From contig NZ_CP094527.1 of assembly GCF_022811725.1 (NCBI RefSeq), positions 3,906,001-3,970,000 on the forward strand: a DNA stretch of 64,000 nucleotides. The letters run 5' to 3'. Shown piece after piece: positions 35,066 to 44,125 of the stretch (its first letter is position 1; every line of letters starts with the position of its first letter). The notes under the pieces were generated by a model, which was not told the origin of the DNA, searched no databases, and worked only from the letters and a program-made list of their open reading frames with translations. Source of the DNA: Mucilaginibacter sp. SMC90 (GTDB lineage Bacteria; Bacteroidota; Bacteroidia; Sphingobacteriales; Sphingobacteriaceae). A program made the position numbers and the translations under genes.

Positions 35066-36524
35066 CTAAAAGCGCTTTCCACTCCTGGTAAACAGGTTCA
35101 AACTGGTCGGTTGTGGGTTCAACCAGTTTAACGGCTTTGATATTGCTGAATGCTTCGGCCGGTGATTTGAAAATACCAGCGCCTATGCCCGCTCCTAATG
35201 CTGCGCCAACGCTCCCGTCATTATTGTAAAGCTCAACAGGTACTCCTGTAGCATTTACAAACGTTTGGGTGAACAGATCGCTCAGGAAAAGATTGCTTTT
35301 GCCTGCACGGATCACGGTTGGGTTCATACCATTGCCGCGCATGATATCAAAACCATAGCGGAATGATGAGGCTATGCCCTCCTGCACCGCCCTGAAAATA
35401 TGTGCAGGTGTATGCAGGTTAAGGTCGATATTTTGGAAATGCGCACCTACCTGCTTATTATTTAACATCCGTTCGGCACCGTTGCCGAATGGCAATACTT
35501 GCAAACCCTCACTACCTAAAGGAGCTTTTTCGGCTTCGGCATTCATTTGATTATAGCTGTAGCCGGTTCCGAAGGTGTTTTTTACCCAGCGATATAAGCT
35601 GCCGGTTCCGTTAATACACAACAGCACACCAAGTCTTTTTTGTTCATCGCTATAGTTAACATGTGCAAAAGTATTGATGCGCGATTGCTGATCGTAAACC
35701 AGTTGATCATCAACCCCATATATAACGCCAGATGTGCCGGCTGTGGCAGCTACTTCACCGGGATTAAGTACATTTAGTGATAAGGCATTATTAGGCTGGT
35801 CACCTGATTTATAGGTAACCGGGATACCGGCCTTTAAATTCAGTTTTTCGGCAACAGAAGCCTGCAAAGTTCCATGTGAGGAAAATACAGGGTTAATAAC
35901 AGGGAACAGGCTTTCATCGAAACCAAAGTAGCTGATAACTTCTTTAGAGATGCTATTCGCTTTGAAATCAAAGAACACACCTTCAGACAGTGCCGATACC
36001 GATGTAGTGATCTCGCCGGTAAGTTTCATGGCGATATAATCGCCGGGCAGCATGATCTTATCTATTTTACTGTAGATCTCCGGTTCGTTTTCTTTGACCC
36101 AAGCGAGTTTTGAAGCCGTAAAGTTCCCCGGTGAATTAAGCAGGTGCGACAGGCAATGCTCCTCGCCTATTGCTGCAAAAGCCTTATCGCCTATTTCAAC
36201 GGCTCGGCTATCGCACCATATAATACTATCACGAAGTACATTTTGGTCTTTATCAACCAATACCAGGCCGTGCATTTGGTAGGCTATACCTATGGCTGCA
36301 ATATCTTTTGAGTTGTAGCCTCCTTTGGCATGGCAGCGCTCCAGCGCCTTTTGTGCCTGCTCCCACCACATTGACGGTGACTGCTCGGCCCAGCCTGGGT
36401 GCAATGCTTTTATTGGCGACTCCTGGTCGGGGTATTGTGCCGAAGCAATTGTATTTTGCGTTGCGGCATCAACTACACTTACCTTTACCGACGAAGTACC
36501 TATATCAATCCCTAATAACAGCAT
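35049..36524 (-). CDS. xylB: Xylulokinase
   Basis: 491 residues, FGGY kinase family. It phosphorylates D-xylulose to xylulose 5-phosphate for the pentose phosphate pathway. N-terminal phosphate-binding LLLGIDIGTSSVKV, IAYQMHGLVLVD with the substrate-contacting residues, and YKSGDQPNNALSLNVLNPGEVAATAGTSG with the catalytic Asp are seen. First gene of the xylB-xylA-symporter unit, divergent from the LacI regulator. Confidence 0.96.
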   Translation of the reverse strand: MLLLGIDIGTSSVKVSVVDAATQNTIASAQYPDQESPIKALHPGWAEQSPSMWWEQAQKALERCHAKGGYNSKDIAAIGIAYQMHGLVLVDKDQNVLRDSIIWCDSRAVEIGDKAFAAIGEEHCLSHLLNSPGNFTASKLAWVKENEPEIYSKIDKIMLPGDYIAMKLTGEITTSVSALSEGVFFDFKANSISKEVISYFGFDESLFPVINPVFSSHGTLQASVAEKLNLKAGIPVTYKSGDQPNNALSLNVLNPGEVAATAGTSGVIYGVDDQLVYDQQSRINTFAHVNYSDEQKRLGVLLCINGTGSLYRWVKNTFGTGYSYNQMNAEAEKAPLGSEGLQVLPFGNGAERMLNNKQVGAHFQNIDLNLHTPAHIFRAVQEGIASSFRYGFDIMRGNGMNPTVIRAGKSNLFLSDLFTQTFVNATGVPVELYNNDGSVGAALGAGIGAGIFKSPAEAFSNIKAVKLVEPTTDQFEPVYQEWKALLEAKSR

Positions 36525-36611
36525 AGCCTATTCAGATTTTTGTATGATTTTTTGGTTGTATTTATTAATTGGTAACTTAACGCAACGAAAATAAAGAAAT
36601 AAATAAAAATT

Positions 36612-36623
36612 GCAATCGATTGC
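36612..36623. promoter_or_regulatory. LacI-type operator palindrome
   Basis: GCAATCGATTGC, a perfect 12-bp palindrome with the central TCGA core typical of LacI-family sites, lies between divergent xylB and lacI, 32 nt before the regulator's ATG and 88 nt from xylB. It is likely bound by that regulator, controlling itself and the xylose genes. Confidence 0.75.
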
Positions 36624-36654
36624 GTAAAATATTTTTTCCAACTTGCACGCTATA

Positions 36655-37686
36655 ATGAAGAAAGTTAAACGTACCACCATTTATGACATTGCCGCCAAGC
36701 TTGGCATAACCGCTTCTTCGGTATCAAGGGCGCTGAACAACAGCAGCCAGGTAAACGAAAAAACCAGGGAGCTGATCATTAAAACTGCCGATGAGCTGAA
36801 TTACAAACGCAACACTCTTGCCTCAAATCTGCGTAAGGGGCATTCAAAAACCATTGGTGTGGTGGTACCGAGGATAAACCAGAACTTTTTCAGTAACGTA
36901 ATAGCAGGGATCGAGGAAACAACCTACCAAAAAGGGTATAATCTTATCATTTGCCAATCGGGCGAGGTGCATGATAAAGAAATTCAATGCGTAAATACGC
37001 TCATCAACCAGCATGTAGATTGCATTGTGATCTCAGTATCTGCCGATAGCTACGATTACCAGCACCTGCAAAATGTGCTTGATCATGGCATTCAGCTCAT
37101 CCAGTTTGACCGCGTTGCCGAAGAGCTGGAAACACTCAAGGTAATTAACGATAACGAGCAAGCTTCATTTGAGGCAGTGTCGCACCTGATAGAAAACGGA
37201 TATAAACGCATAGCCTTGTTGGAAGGGCCACAAAACCTGAACATTTTTCGCCAGCGAAAAAACGGATATCTGAGGGCATTAGCAACGCATAAAGTAAAAG
37301 TTATTGATGAACTGGTAGTTGAAAACGCATGGACAAAAGAACTCGGTGCCGAAGGCACCCGTAAGCTGCTCAACCTCCCCCAGCCTCCCGATGCGATATT
37401 TGCATCAACGTCAGATTTTTCGGCCTTAGGCGTTTTGGAGGTAGCTAATGCAATGAACATTAAGGTACCTTCTGAACTGGGCATTTGCGGTTACTCCAAT
37501 GAAGCTTTTACGGAGATCACCAGTCCGTCAATCACTTCGATTGATCAGTTCAGCGTTTACATGGGTAAAACCATCGGTAACCTGTTTTTCCAGGAAAATG
37601 CCAGCACCGAGGTTTCGGTTAAACCAAAGATCATTAGTATAAAACCGGAGTTGATCATCAGGGGGTCGACAGCGAGGAAAGGGTAA
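36655..37686 (+). CDS. LacI-family transcriptional regulator
   Basis: 343 residues from ATG 36655 (an in-frame TTG at 36643 is weaker). N-terminal helix-turn-helix and hinge: TTIYDIAAKLGITASSVSRALNNSSQVNEKTRELI, then the periplasmic-binding-protein-like sensor domain (KTIGVVVPRINQNFFSNVIAGIEE onward). Effector probably xylose or a derivative, judged from the divergent xylB-xylA-symporter genes. An operator palindrome lies between the two units. Confidence 0.94.
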   Translation: MKKVKRTTIYDIAAKLGITASSVSRALNNSSQVNEKTRELIIKTADELNYKRNTLASNLRKGHSKTIGVVVPRINQNFFSNVIAGIEETTYQKGYNLIICQSGEVHDKEIQCVNTLINQHVDCIVISVSADSYDYQHLQNVLDHGIQLIQFDRVAEELETLKVINDNEQASFEAVSHLIENGYKRIALLEGPQNLNIFRQRKNGYLRALATHKVKVIDELVVENAWTKELGAEGTRKLLNLPQPPDAIFASTSDFSALGVLEVANAMNIKVPSELGICGYSNEAFTEITSPSITSIDQFSVYMGKTIGNLFFQENASTEVSVKPKIISIKPELIIRGSTARKG

Positions 37687-37789
37687 GCCCGCTTGCTTAT
37701 AAGTTTGATGATTTATTAAGATCAAAATAAATGTCATTGCTGTAAAGGTTAGATAATTCGGAGACAGAATTAGCTTTATATAACTAAGC

Positions 37790-37797
37790 TAATTTTG
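37790..37797 (+). promoter_or_regulatory. TAnnTTTG -7 box 2 nt before the transposase start
   Basis: TAATTTTG, then TT, then ATG 37800, inside the element behind the left inverted repeat. Confidence 0.4.
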
Positions 37798-37799
37798 TT

Positions 37800-38774
37800 A
37801 TGCGAATAAACACTACTGACCTCACCTTAAAGCGAAACTATCTCAGTAAGTATCGTTTTTTAATCAGCGAATATGAGCAGGTAAAGCGTGGGGAACACCC
37901 GGGTTTTAGGTTCGCTAAAGACTTTTATTTGGCTCATGATACCGACCGGAGAAGTTTTCTGAAGTATTACAATCGGTTTAAACAATCCGGTAATGAACTC
38001 GACTTATTACCTGGTAAACGTGGGCCTAAGTACAGTACACGGCGTCCTGATCCCCAGGATGAACAGCAAGTGCTCGATTTGCGTTCGCGAGGCTGCAATA
38101 AGTTCGAGATAGCAGACCGGTTTAAACAAAAAGCTAATAACTTTACCCCATCGCCTTCAGGGGTGTACAACATCCTGAAGCGACACAACAAGAACCGTTT
38201 AACTGTTACAGATAAGGAAGTAAAGCGAAAGATCATCAAGGAACGCATGGGCCAGTTAGGACATATAGACTGTCATCACCTGAGTAAAAGTGTGATCAGG
38301 GGACAAAACAGGAAGCTGTACCTGCTTTGTGTGTTGGACGATCATTCCCGTCTTGCCTGGGCAGAGGTGATGGAAGATATTACCGCCTTGACCACCATGT
38401 TTACTTCGCTGCGCTGTATGCAAGCCCTTAAGCGCGAATTTGGTATTCAGTTCGAAGAGATCATCGCTGATAACGGCCCTGAATTTGGCACCTCTACCAG
38501 CTTAAATAAGAAAAACCATCCCTTTGAACGAATGTTGGTGGAAACTGGTATCAAAAGAAGATATATGAAACCTTACCGCCCGCAGACGAACGGCAAGGTA
38601 GAACGTTTTTGGCGTACACTTAAAGAAGATCTGATCGAAGACACCGATTTTGACAGCTTCGAAGAATTGGAGGATGAATTGCTCAAGTACCTCGTTTACT
38701 ATAACTGGGAAAGGCCGCATCAGGGTATTAACGGCAAAAAACCTATTGAAATGGCAGCCTTAAACAACAAATAA
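37800..38774 (+). CDS. IS481-family transposase
   Basis: 324 residues in a single frame. N-terminal helix-turn-helix region (DLRSRGCNKFEIADRF), then the RNase H-fold DDE core: Asp in GHIDCHHL, Asp in IIADNGPEFG and Glu in NGKVERFWRTL, with the second Asp and Glu about 35 apart, and the family ending YYNWERPHQGINGKKPIE. All three catalytic acids are intact, so it should be active. Confidence 0.95.
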   Translation: MRINTTDLTLKRNYLSKYRFLISEYEQVKRGEHPGFRFAKDFYLAHDTDRRSFLKYYNRFKQSGNELDLLPGKRGPKYSTRRPDPQDEQQVLDLRSRGCNKFEIADRFKQKANNFTPSPSGVYNILKRHNKNRLTVTDKEVKRKIIKERMGQLGHIDCHHLSKSVIRGQNRKLYLLCVLDDHSRLAWAEVMEDITALTTMFTSLRCMQALKREFGIQFEEIIADNGPEFGTSTSLNKKNHPFERMLVETGIKRRYMKPYRPQTNGKVERFWRTLKEDLIEDTDFDSFEELEDELLKYLVYYNWERPHQGINGKKPIEMAALNNK

Positions 38775-38804
38775 AAACACCTGATTCTGTCTCCGAATTA
38801 CTAA

Positions 38805-38911
38805 ACACTTACAATTGCGAGCGCAGCGTGGCAACCGCATGCTATACAGAGCGGTCATGCTTCCGTGCGATTGCTTCGTCGTTCCTCCTCGCAATTGACA
38901 TTTTTTAAGTG
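38805..38911. repeat. Palindromic repeat, copy A
   Basis: Ends CAATTGCGAG/CTCGCAATTG (38812-38821 with 38888-38897), with wider CACTTA/TAAGTG arms. The interior (GCATGCTATACAG...CATGCTTCCGTGC) is present inverted in copy B at 42521. It lies right of the IS element. Confidence 0.85.
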
Positions 38912-39050
38912 TTATTTTTTACGAAATTCCCACCGTAAATCCAACCCTATCCCAATAAAAATCATATTTTAAATTCAATATCGATAAGCATTTAGTTACA
39001 GATTTGTTACATTAAGCCTTAATTTCAACCATTATTTAAGTATAATACTT
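38901..39050. other. cydA upstream region
   Basis: 150 nt of AT-rich sequence between repeat copy A and cydA. No consensus TAnnTTTG box was found; nothing else recognised. Confidence 0.4.
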
Positions 39051-40367
39051 ATGGATGATTTTTTAGCGGCCAGATCTCAAATGGCCTTATCGTTAGGTTT
39101 TCATATCATATACTCCTGTATCGGTATGGTAATGCCGGTTTTTATGGCTATATCACACTTCAAATGGATAAAAACGCAGGACCCTGTTTATAAGAACATC
39201 ACCGTTGCATGGAGCAAAGGCGTGGCTATCTTTTTTGCCACCGGTGCAGTATCGGGCACCATGCTCTCGTTTGAGCTTGGTTTACTTTGGCCAGGCTTTA
39301 TGAGGCATGCCGGACCTATCTTTGGTATGCCCTTCTCCCTTGAAGGTGTGGCCTTTTTTATAGAAGCCATAGCGTTAGGTTTATTCCTTTATGGGTGGAA
39401 CCGGTTAAATAATTGGGTACATTGGACCGCCGGGATCATTGTTGGTGTAAGCGGCGTTGCATCGGGCATCCTCGTAGTAGCCGCCAATTCGTGGATGAAC
39501 AGTCCATCGGGCTTCGACTTTGTGAACGGGCAGTATATTAATATCGATCCTGTAAAAGCCATGTTCAATAAAGCCTGGTTTTCCGAATCGCTGCATATGA
39601 TCATAGCTGCTTTTTCAGCAACAGGCTTTGCAGTAGCGGGCATCCACGCATTGATGATCTACCGTAAAAAGAATATCGTTTTCCATACCAAAGCGTTTAA
39701 AATAGCTATCATCTTTGGTGCGGCTGCAGCTATATTACAACCCTTCAGCGGCGACTTATCAGCCAAAAACGCTGCTAAACGCCAGCCAGCGAAGCTGGCT
39801 GCAATGGAAGCTTATTTTCACACCCAGGAATATGCACCGCTGGTAATTGGCGGCATCCCCGACACGGCGGCTAAAAAAGTAAATTATGGTATAGAGATCC
39901 CCGGTTTGTTAAGCTTTTTAGTGCATGATAATTTTAAAACATCGGTAAATGGCCTGGATAAGATCCCGGTGAAGAACCAGCCGCCGGTAGCCGTTACGCA
40001 TTACGCTTTCCAAATCATGGTAGGTATAGGGGTTTTGATGATGCTGATCGGGATCATTTATTTTTACGAGCTCTGGAAAAAGAAGGACCTGCTTTCCAAA
40101 CCCTGGTTTTTGAAAACTTTTATCTGGGCTACTCCGCTTGGTTTCATCGCCCTTGAAGCCGGGTGGACAGTTACCGAGGTTGGTCGCCAGCCATGGATCA
40201 TACAAGGGGTTATGCGTACCAGCGAAGCGGTTACCCCCATGCCGGGTATCCAGTACTCATTTTACCTGTTCAGCTTTATTTATTTTACACTGAGTGTGGC
40301 TGTTATATTTTTATTAAAAAGACAGATCCAGATGGTGCCTGAATTGTATGACCGTAAAACCGCCTGA
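39051..40367 (+). CDS. cydA: Cytochrome bd quinol oxidase subunit I
   Basis: 438 residues, about nine membrane helices. Quinol-oxidising subunit that carries hemes b558, b595 and d and reduces O2 at high affinity. Heme-ligand His18 (GFHIIYSCIG), a second His in SESLHMIIAAF, and the GRQPWIIQGVMRT stretch are present. The Q-loop is short, as in the cyanide-insensitive/short-loop class. 2 nt separate it from cydB. Confidence 0.95.
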   Translation: MDDFLAARSQMALSLGFHIIYSCIGMVMPVFMAISHFKWIKTQDPVYKNITVAWSKGVAIFFATGAVSGTMLSFELGLLWPGFMRHAGPIFGMPFSLEGVAFFIEAIALGLFLYGWNRLNNWVHWTAGIIVGVSGVASGILVVAANSWMNSPSGFDFVNGQYINIDPVKAMFNKAWFSESLHMIIAAFSATGFAVAGIHALMIYRKKNIVFHTKAFKIAIIFGAAAAILQPFSGDLSAKNAAKRQPAKLAAMEAYFHTQEYAPLVIGGIPDTAAKKVNYGIEIPGLLSFLVHDNFKTSVNGLDKIPVKNQPPVAVTHYAFQIMVGIGVLMMLIGIIYFYELWKKKDLLSKPWFLKTFIWATPLGFIALEAGWTVTEVGRQPWIIQGVMRTSEAVTPMPGIQYSFYLFSFIYFTLSVAVIFLLKRQIQMVPELYDRKTA

Positions 40368-40369
40368 CC

Positions 40370-41383
40370 ATGATGCTTTATATTGTAATCCTTTTCCTTT
40401 TCGCGGCCATCACCCTCTACTTTTTATTAGGCGGAGCTGATTTTGGTGCCGGCATTATCGAGCTTTTTACATCCACCGATAATAAACACCGCACACGTAA
40501 AATTATGTACCAGGCCATCGGACCCATTTGGGAGGCCAATCACATGTGGCTTATCATTACCGTGGTGGTGTTGTTTGTAGGCTTTCCGGTTATCTACAGC
40601 GAAATGTGTATTTATCTGCATATCCCCTTGCTGGTGATGCTGCTTGGGGTTATAGCTCGTGGTACAGCATTTTCTTTCCGTAACTATGATGCCGTTAAAG
40701 ACGAAAAAACGCAGGCATTTTATACCCATATATTCGTCTATTCGAGCTTTGTAACCCCTTTGTTTTTGGGTATTATTGCAGGCAGCGCCTTATCAGGGCA
40801 AATTGATCCCAAAGCCACGGATTTTCTGCATGCTTATATCTTTAGCTGGTTCAACTGGTTTTCAGTATCTGTCGGTTTTTTTACTGTGGCGCTGTGCGGC
40901 TTCCTGGCAGCTATTTATATAGTCGGCGAAACGGAAGATGTAGACGAAATTAAGCGCTATATCCGCAAAGCAAAGATCATGAACGTTGCCGCCGTGATTT
41001 GTGGGTCATTGGTATTCTTAGCCTCTCATTTTGAGCATGTTCACCTGGCCAACTGGATTTTTGGTAACCCTGTGAGTTTAGTTGCGGTAATTGCTGCAAC
41101 TATTTCATTGGCAGTACTTTATCTGATCATATCACATCGTCGTAACAGGCAGTGGATCAGGGTGCTCGCCGCTTTCCAGGTATGTATGATCCTGATATCG
41201 GTAGGGTTTTCGCGTTTCCCGAGGTTTGTTATTTTTAAGGACGGCAGCTCGATGTCGTTACTTACTGAACACGCCAACAGCAATAGTATAGATGACCTGG
41301 GGATTGGGTTATTAGTGGGCAGCTTATTTATACTACCGGCGCTGGGGTATTTGTATTATGCGTTTAAGAAGAAAGACCGCTGA
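40370..41383 (+). CDS. cydB: Cytochrome bd quinol oxidase subunit II
   Basis: 337 residues, eight or nine membrane helices. It begins with the family pattern LLGGADFGAGIIELF and has YQAIGPIWEANHMWLIITVVVLFVGFPVIYS, both diagnostic of CydB. It pairs with CydA in the inner membrane for microaerobic respiration. No small CydX-type ORF or cydDC genes follow. Confidence 0.95.
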   Translation: MMLYIVILFLFAAITLYFLLGGADFGAGIIELFTSTDNKHRTRKIMYQAIGPIWEANHMWLIITVVVLFVGFPVIYSEMCIYLHIPLLVMLLGVIARGTAFSFRNYDAVKDEKTQAFYTHIFVYSSFVTPLFLGIIAGSALSGQIDPKATDFLHAYIFSWFNWFSVSVGFFTVALCGFLAAIYIVGETEDVDEIKRYIRKAKIMNVAAVICGSLVFLASHFEHVHLANWIFGNPVSLVAVIAATISLAVLYLIISHRRNRQWIRVLAAFQVCMILISVGFSRFPRFVIFKDGSSMSLLTEHANSNSIDDLGIGLLVGSLFILPALGYLYYAFKKKDR

Positions 41384-41458
41384 GTTTTTTGATTCTATAT
41401 TGACTGATATAACCATCTTTGTCTGTCCTGTTGGAGGTAAAAATGTGCTTTCAAATAT

Positions 41459-41466
41459 TACATTTG
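41459..41466 (+). promoter_or_regulatory. TAnnTTTG -7 box 4 nt before the GntR start
   Basis: TACATTTG, then TGAT, then GTG 41471. A TTG at 41431-41433 is 25 nt upstream of the box, slightly long for a -33 element. Confidence 0.5.
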
Positions 41467-41470
41467 TGAT

Positions 41471-42499
41471 GTGAAGAATTATTTAAAGATCTTATCAATC
41501 GACGAGTACTCCATTACGCCCAAGTACCTGCAGCTCTCCAATGCTATTATCAGGGCTATTGAAAGCGGACAGATCGTGAAGGACGATATGCTCCCCTCTA
41601 TCAATGACCTGAGCTATGCGCTGGATACTTCACGCAACACTATTGAGCGCGTTTATAAGGAGTTAAAAGAGAAGGGTATTGTGAGTTCGGTTCCCGGAAA
41701 AGGTTTCTTTATTTCAAATACCGATTTTCAGAAGCCGCTTAAGATCTTCTTGTTATTCAACAAACTCAGTGCTCATAAAAAGATCATTTATGATGCTTTT
41801 GTAGCCACTATTGGCGAGCAGGCTGCTATAGATTTTTATATCTACAACAACGATTTCTATTTCTTTAAAAAGATCATTACTGAAAGCATCCAGGGCGATT
41901 ATGCTAAATACATCGTTATCCCGCACTTTTTAGATAATGAAACGAAGGCCCACGAGATCATCAACACCATCCCCAAGGATAAACTGATCTTACTGGATAA
42001 CCTGGTACCCGGCGTAAACGGCAAATTTGCCGCGATATATGAAAACTTCGCGACAGACGTTTACGAGGCACTGAAGAGTATGCTTGATAACCTGAGCAAA
42101 TACCATACGCTCAAATTGATCTTCCCGGGTAAAACCTATCACTCCAAAGAGATCATGAAAGGGTTTCTAAACTTTTGCAGACAGTATGCTTTTGAGTATA
42201 ATATAGTTGAAACGCTTTCCACCGAGCCTATTCAGAAAAATACGGTATATATCAGTCTTACAGAGGATGACCTGGTTGAGCTCATTAAAAAGATCATCGC
42301 ATCTGATTTGAAAGTGGCTAAAGATGTAGGCGTGATATCCTACAATGAAACCGCACTTAAAGAGATCATCCTTGATGGTATCACCACCATATCAACTGAT
42401 TTTAAATTAATGGGCAGCAAAACCGCCGAGTTTGCGCTGAATAATTGTCATGAGCATTTCGCAGTTCCGTTTACGGTGAGGTTGAGGAGTTCGTTGTAG
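41471..42499 (+). CDS. GntR-type regulator with C-terminal sugar-binding-like domain
   Basis: 342 residues from GTG 41471. The first 75 residues are a GntR winged helix (YLQLSNAIIRAIESGQIVKDDMLPSINDLSYAL, then RNTIERVYKELKEKGIV and the wing GKGFFIS). The rest resembles a periplasmic-binding-protein sensor domain (KIFLLFNKLSAHKKIIYDAF...), a GntR/LacI hybrid layout common in this phylum for sugar regulators. It precedes the DUF1080 and Gfo/Idh genes, which it may control; no operator was identified. Confidence 0.9.
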   Translation: MKNYLKILSIDEYSITPKYLQLSNAIIRAIESGQIVKDDMLPSINDLSYALDTSRNTIERVYKELKEKGIVSSVPGKGFFISNTDFQKPLKIFLLFNKLSAHKKIIYDAFVATIGEQAAIDFYIYNNDFYFFKKIITESIQGDYAKYIVIPHFLDNETKAHEIINTIPKDKLILLDNLVPGVNGKFAAIYENFATDVYEALKSMLDNLSKYHTLKLIFPGKTYHSKEIMKGFLNFCRQYAFEYNIVETLSTEPIQKNTVYISLTEDDLVELIKKIIASDLKVAKDVGVISYNETALKEIILDGITTISTDFKLMGSKTAEFALNNCHEHFAVPFTVRLRSSL

Positions 42500-42520
42500 C
42501 CACGACCTAACAAAAATATA

Positions 42521-42611
42521 TGTCATTGCGAGCGATAGCGTGGCAATCGCACGGAAGCATGGTCGCCCTGTATAGCATGCGATTGCCGCGTCGTTCCTCC
42601 TCGCAATGACA
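42521..42611. repeat. Palindromic repeat, copy B
   Basis: 91 nt with ends TGTCATTGCGAG/CTCGCAATGACA. The interior is the reverse complement of copy A with a few changes. Sits between the GntR gene and the DUF1080 gene. Confidence 0.9.
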
Positions 42612-42623
42612 TAATGAATATAA

Positions 42624-43985
42624 CTACTTCAATTCCCTAACTTTAATACTTCTAAAAAACACTTCATTGCCATGATCCTGCAACAATAAATGGCCGGATG
42701 GGGCTTCGCCGAAGTTTTTCCAGATGGTGTATTTGCTGATAGCCACCAAATCGCGGAAAGCTTTTGAGCCGCGTTCGTACTCCAATACTTTTACTCCGTT
42801 AAGATAATGCTCAACGTGGTTATTTGGATAAACCACCACGCGGCCGATATTCCATGCTCCTATCGGGTGTACAAAACGCTCTTGCTTATTAGCTTTAATT
42901 AAATCATATAATGAGGCTAAAGTACGGTCGCCATCACGGCCAAGTTTAGCATCCGGGTGCAGTTTATCATCAAGCACCTGGTACTCCAGCCCGATAGCCG
43001 ATCCTTTGGTAACTTCGGACAGGGTTACAAAATATTTGACGCCGCTGTTGGCACCGGGGGTAAGTTTAAACTCAAACGACAGGTCAAAAGCACCGTAATT
43101 ATCATTGGTTACGATATCACCACCGCCCGATTCCTCCTGCCCGGCAGATGGCAATACGTGCATGGTACCTTTAGTATATTCCCAGCCTTTCTCCGGGAAA
43201 CCCTTAAGGGTTGCACCACGCCAGCCCGTATTGGTTTTGCCATCGTATAATAACTTCCAGCCGTTTGCTTTTTCGGCAGCGGTTATGCTGTTTGGTGTAA
43301 GATTAACCACGTAAACATCCTTTGGAAATGGTTTTGGTTTCAAATTGGTGGTTTGCAGGTTCAGGTTTTTAAAATACACCTTTTTACCGGCTTGCTTTTC
43401 TTCACTTACTGCATGCACCTGCAATGCTATAAAGCCTTTGCTGTCAACAGTATCAACTACGTCGCCGGCCGGCACACCGTTTACCCATGTCTTCATCTCG
43501 TTGCCTATGCATTCAATCCTGATGTGATTGTATTCGCCCACTTTAAATGCTTCTTTGGCTTTTGGGTTCAGATCAAGCGGATACAGCCAGTCGCGCCGTC
43601 CTTCATCATAAATACCGCCTGTCCATTTGCGTGATGACGGATCTATTTCAAACTGCCTGCCATATACTTTGCCTTTACCTTTATTACCTTCCGGATCATA
43701 ATGGCTGCGGGTTTGTACGCCCGAATTGCTTAGCTCACTTTCAATTTTAGCATCCAGCTCCAGTATGAAATTTCCGTATTCTTTTTCGGTAACTAAAAAT
43801 GAATTGCCCGAGTTAAGCACCGTGGTACCTACTATGGCCCCGTCTTCCACCTTGTAATCGGCAGCACCGGCAAGGCGTTTCCAGCCCTTAAGTGTTTTGC
43901 CATCAAATAATTTGGTTTGAGCGTTTACCGGACTAAATGCCGTTGACGCCAGAAGCATAATTGCAGGGTATATTATTTTTTTCAT
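42624..43985 (-). CDS. Secreted protein with two DUF1080 domains (3-keto-glycoside hydrolase-like)
   Basis: 453 residues with a Sec signal peptide (cut near VNAQ, about residue 23). Two concanavalin-like DUF1080 domains follow: residues about 25-215 (TKLFDGKTLKGWKRLAG, FILELDAKIESELSNSGVQTRSHYD) and about 240-450 (WKLLYDGKTNTGWRG, FDLSFEFKLTPGANSGVKYFV). DUF1080 enzymes hydrolyse 3-keto-glycosides produced by Gfo/Idh oxidoreductases; the next gene upstream in transcription is such an oxidoreductase. Flanked by palindromic repeat copies B and C. Confidence 0.92.
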   Translation of the reverse strand: MKKIIYPAIMLLASTAFSPVNAQTKLFDGKTLKGWKRLAGAADYKVEDGAIVGTTVLNSGNSFLVTEKEYGNFILELDAKIESELSNSGVQTRSHYDPEGNKGKGKVYGRQFEIDPSSRKWTGGIYDEGRRDWLYPLDLNPKAKEAFKVGEYNHIRIECIGNEMKTWVNGVPAGDVVDTVDSKGFIALQVHAVSEEKQAGKKVYFKNLNLQTTNLKPKPFPKDVYVVNLTPNSITAAEKANGWKLLYDGKTNTGWRGATLKGFPEKGWEYTKGTMHVLPSAGQEESGGGDIVTNDNYGAFDLSFEFKLTPGANSGVKYFVTLSEVTKGSAIGLEYQVLDDKLHPDAKLGRDGDRTLASLYDLIKANKQERFVHPIGAWNIGRVVVYPNNHVEHYLNGVKVLEYERGSKAFRDLVAISKYTIWKNFGEAPSGHLLLQDHGNEVFFRSIKVRELK

Positions 43986-44017
43986 GATTGATATTTTCTT
44001 ATTTGAATTTTAATAAA

Positions 44018-44110
44018 TGTCATTGCGAGTGATAGCGCAGCAATCCCGTAGCCAATGCTTTTTCGATATACATAGCTACGAGATTACTTCGTCGTACCTC
44101 CTCAATGACA
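44018..44110. repeat. Palindromic repeat, copy C (diverged)
   Basis: 93 nt with TGTCATTGCGAG at the left and TCCTCAATGACA at the right; the interior is more diverged (GTAGCCAATGCTTTTTCG). Lies between the DUF1080 and Gfo/Idh genes. Confidence 0.8.
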
Positions 44111-44125
44111 TAAAAACATATACAT

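Larger units (their letters stand above)
37754..38800 (+). mobile_element. Intact IS481-type insertion sequence (1047 bp)
   Basis: One transposase gene between perfect 17-bp terminal inverted repeats: TAATTCGGAGACAGAAT at 37754-37770 and its complement at 38784-38800; pairing continues with one mismatch for 2-3 more bases. No clear target-site duplication flanks it. Left of it lies a 15-nt fragment (37726-37740) that matches the outer end of the palindromic repeat at 44018. Confidence 0.93.

Noticed and set aside
42521..44110. Palindromic repeats as a CRISPR array
   Set aside because: Copies are 1.4-4 kb apart with genes between them and are internally palindromic over 90 nt; no regular spacers.
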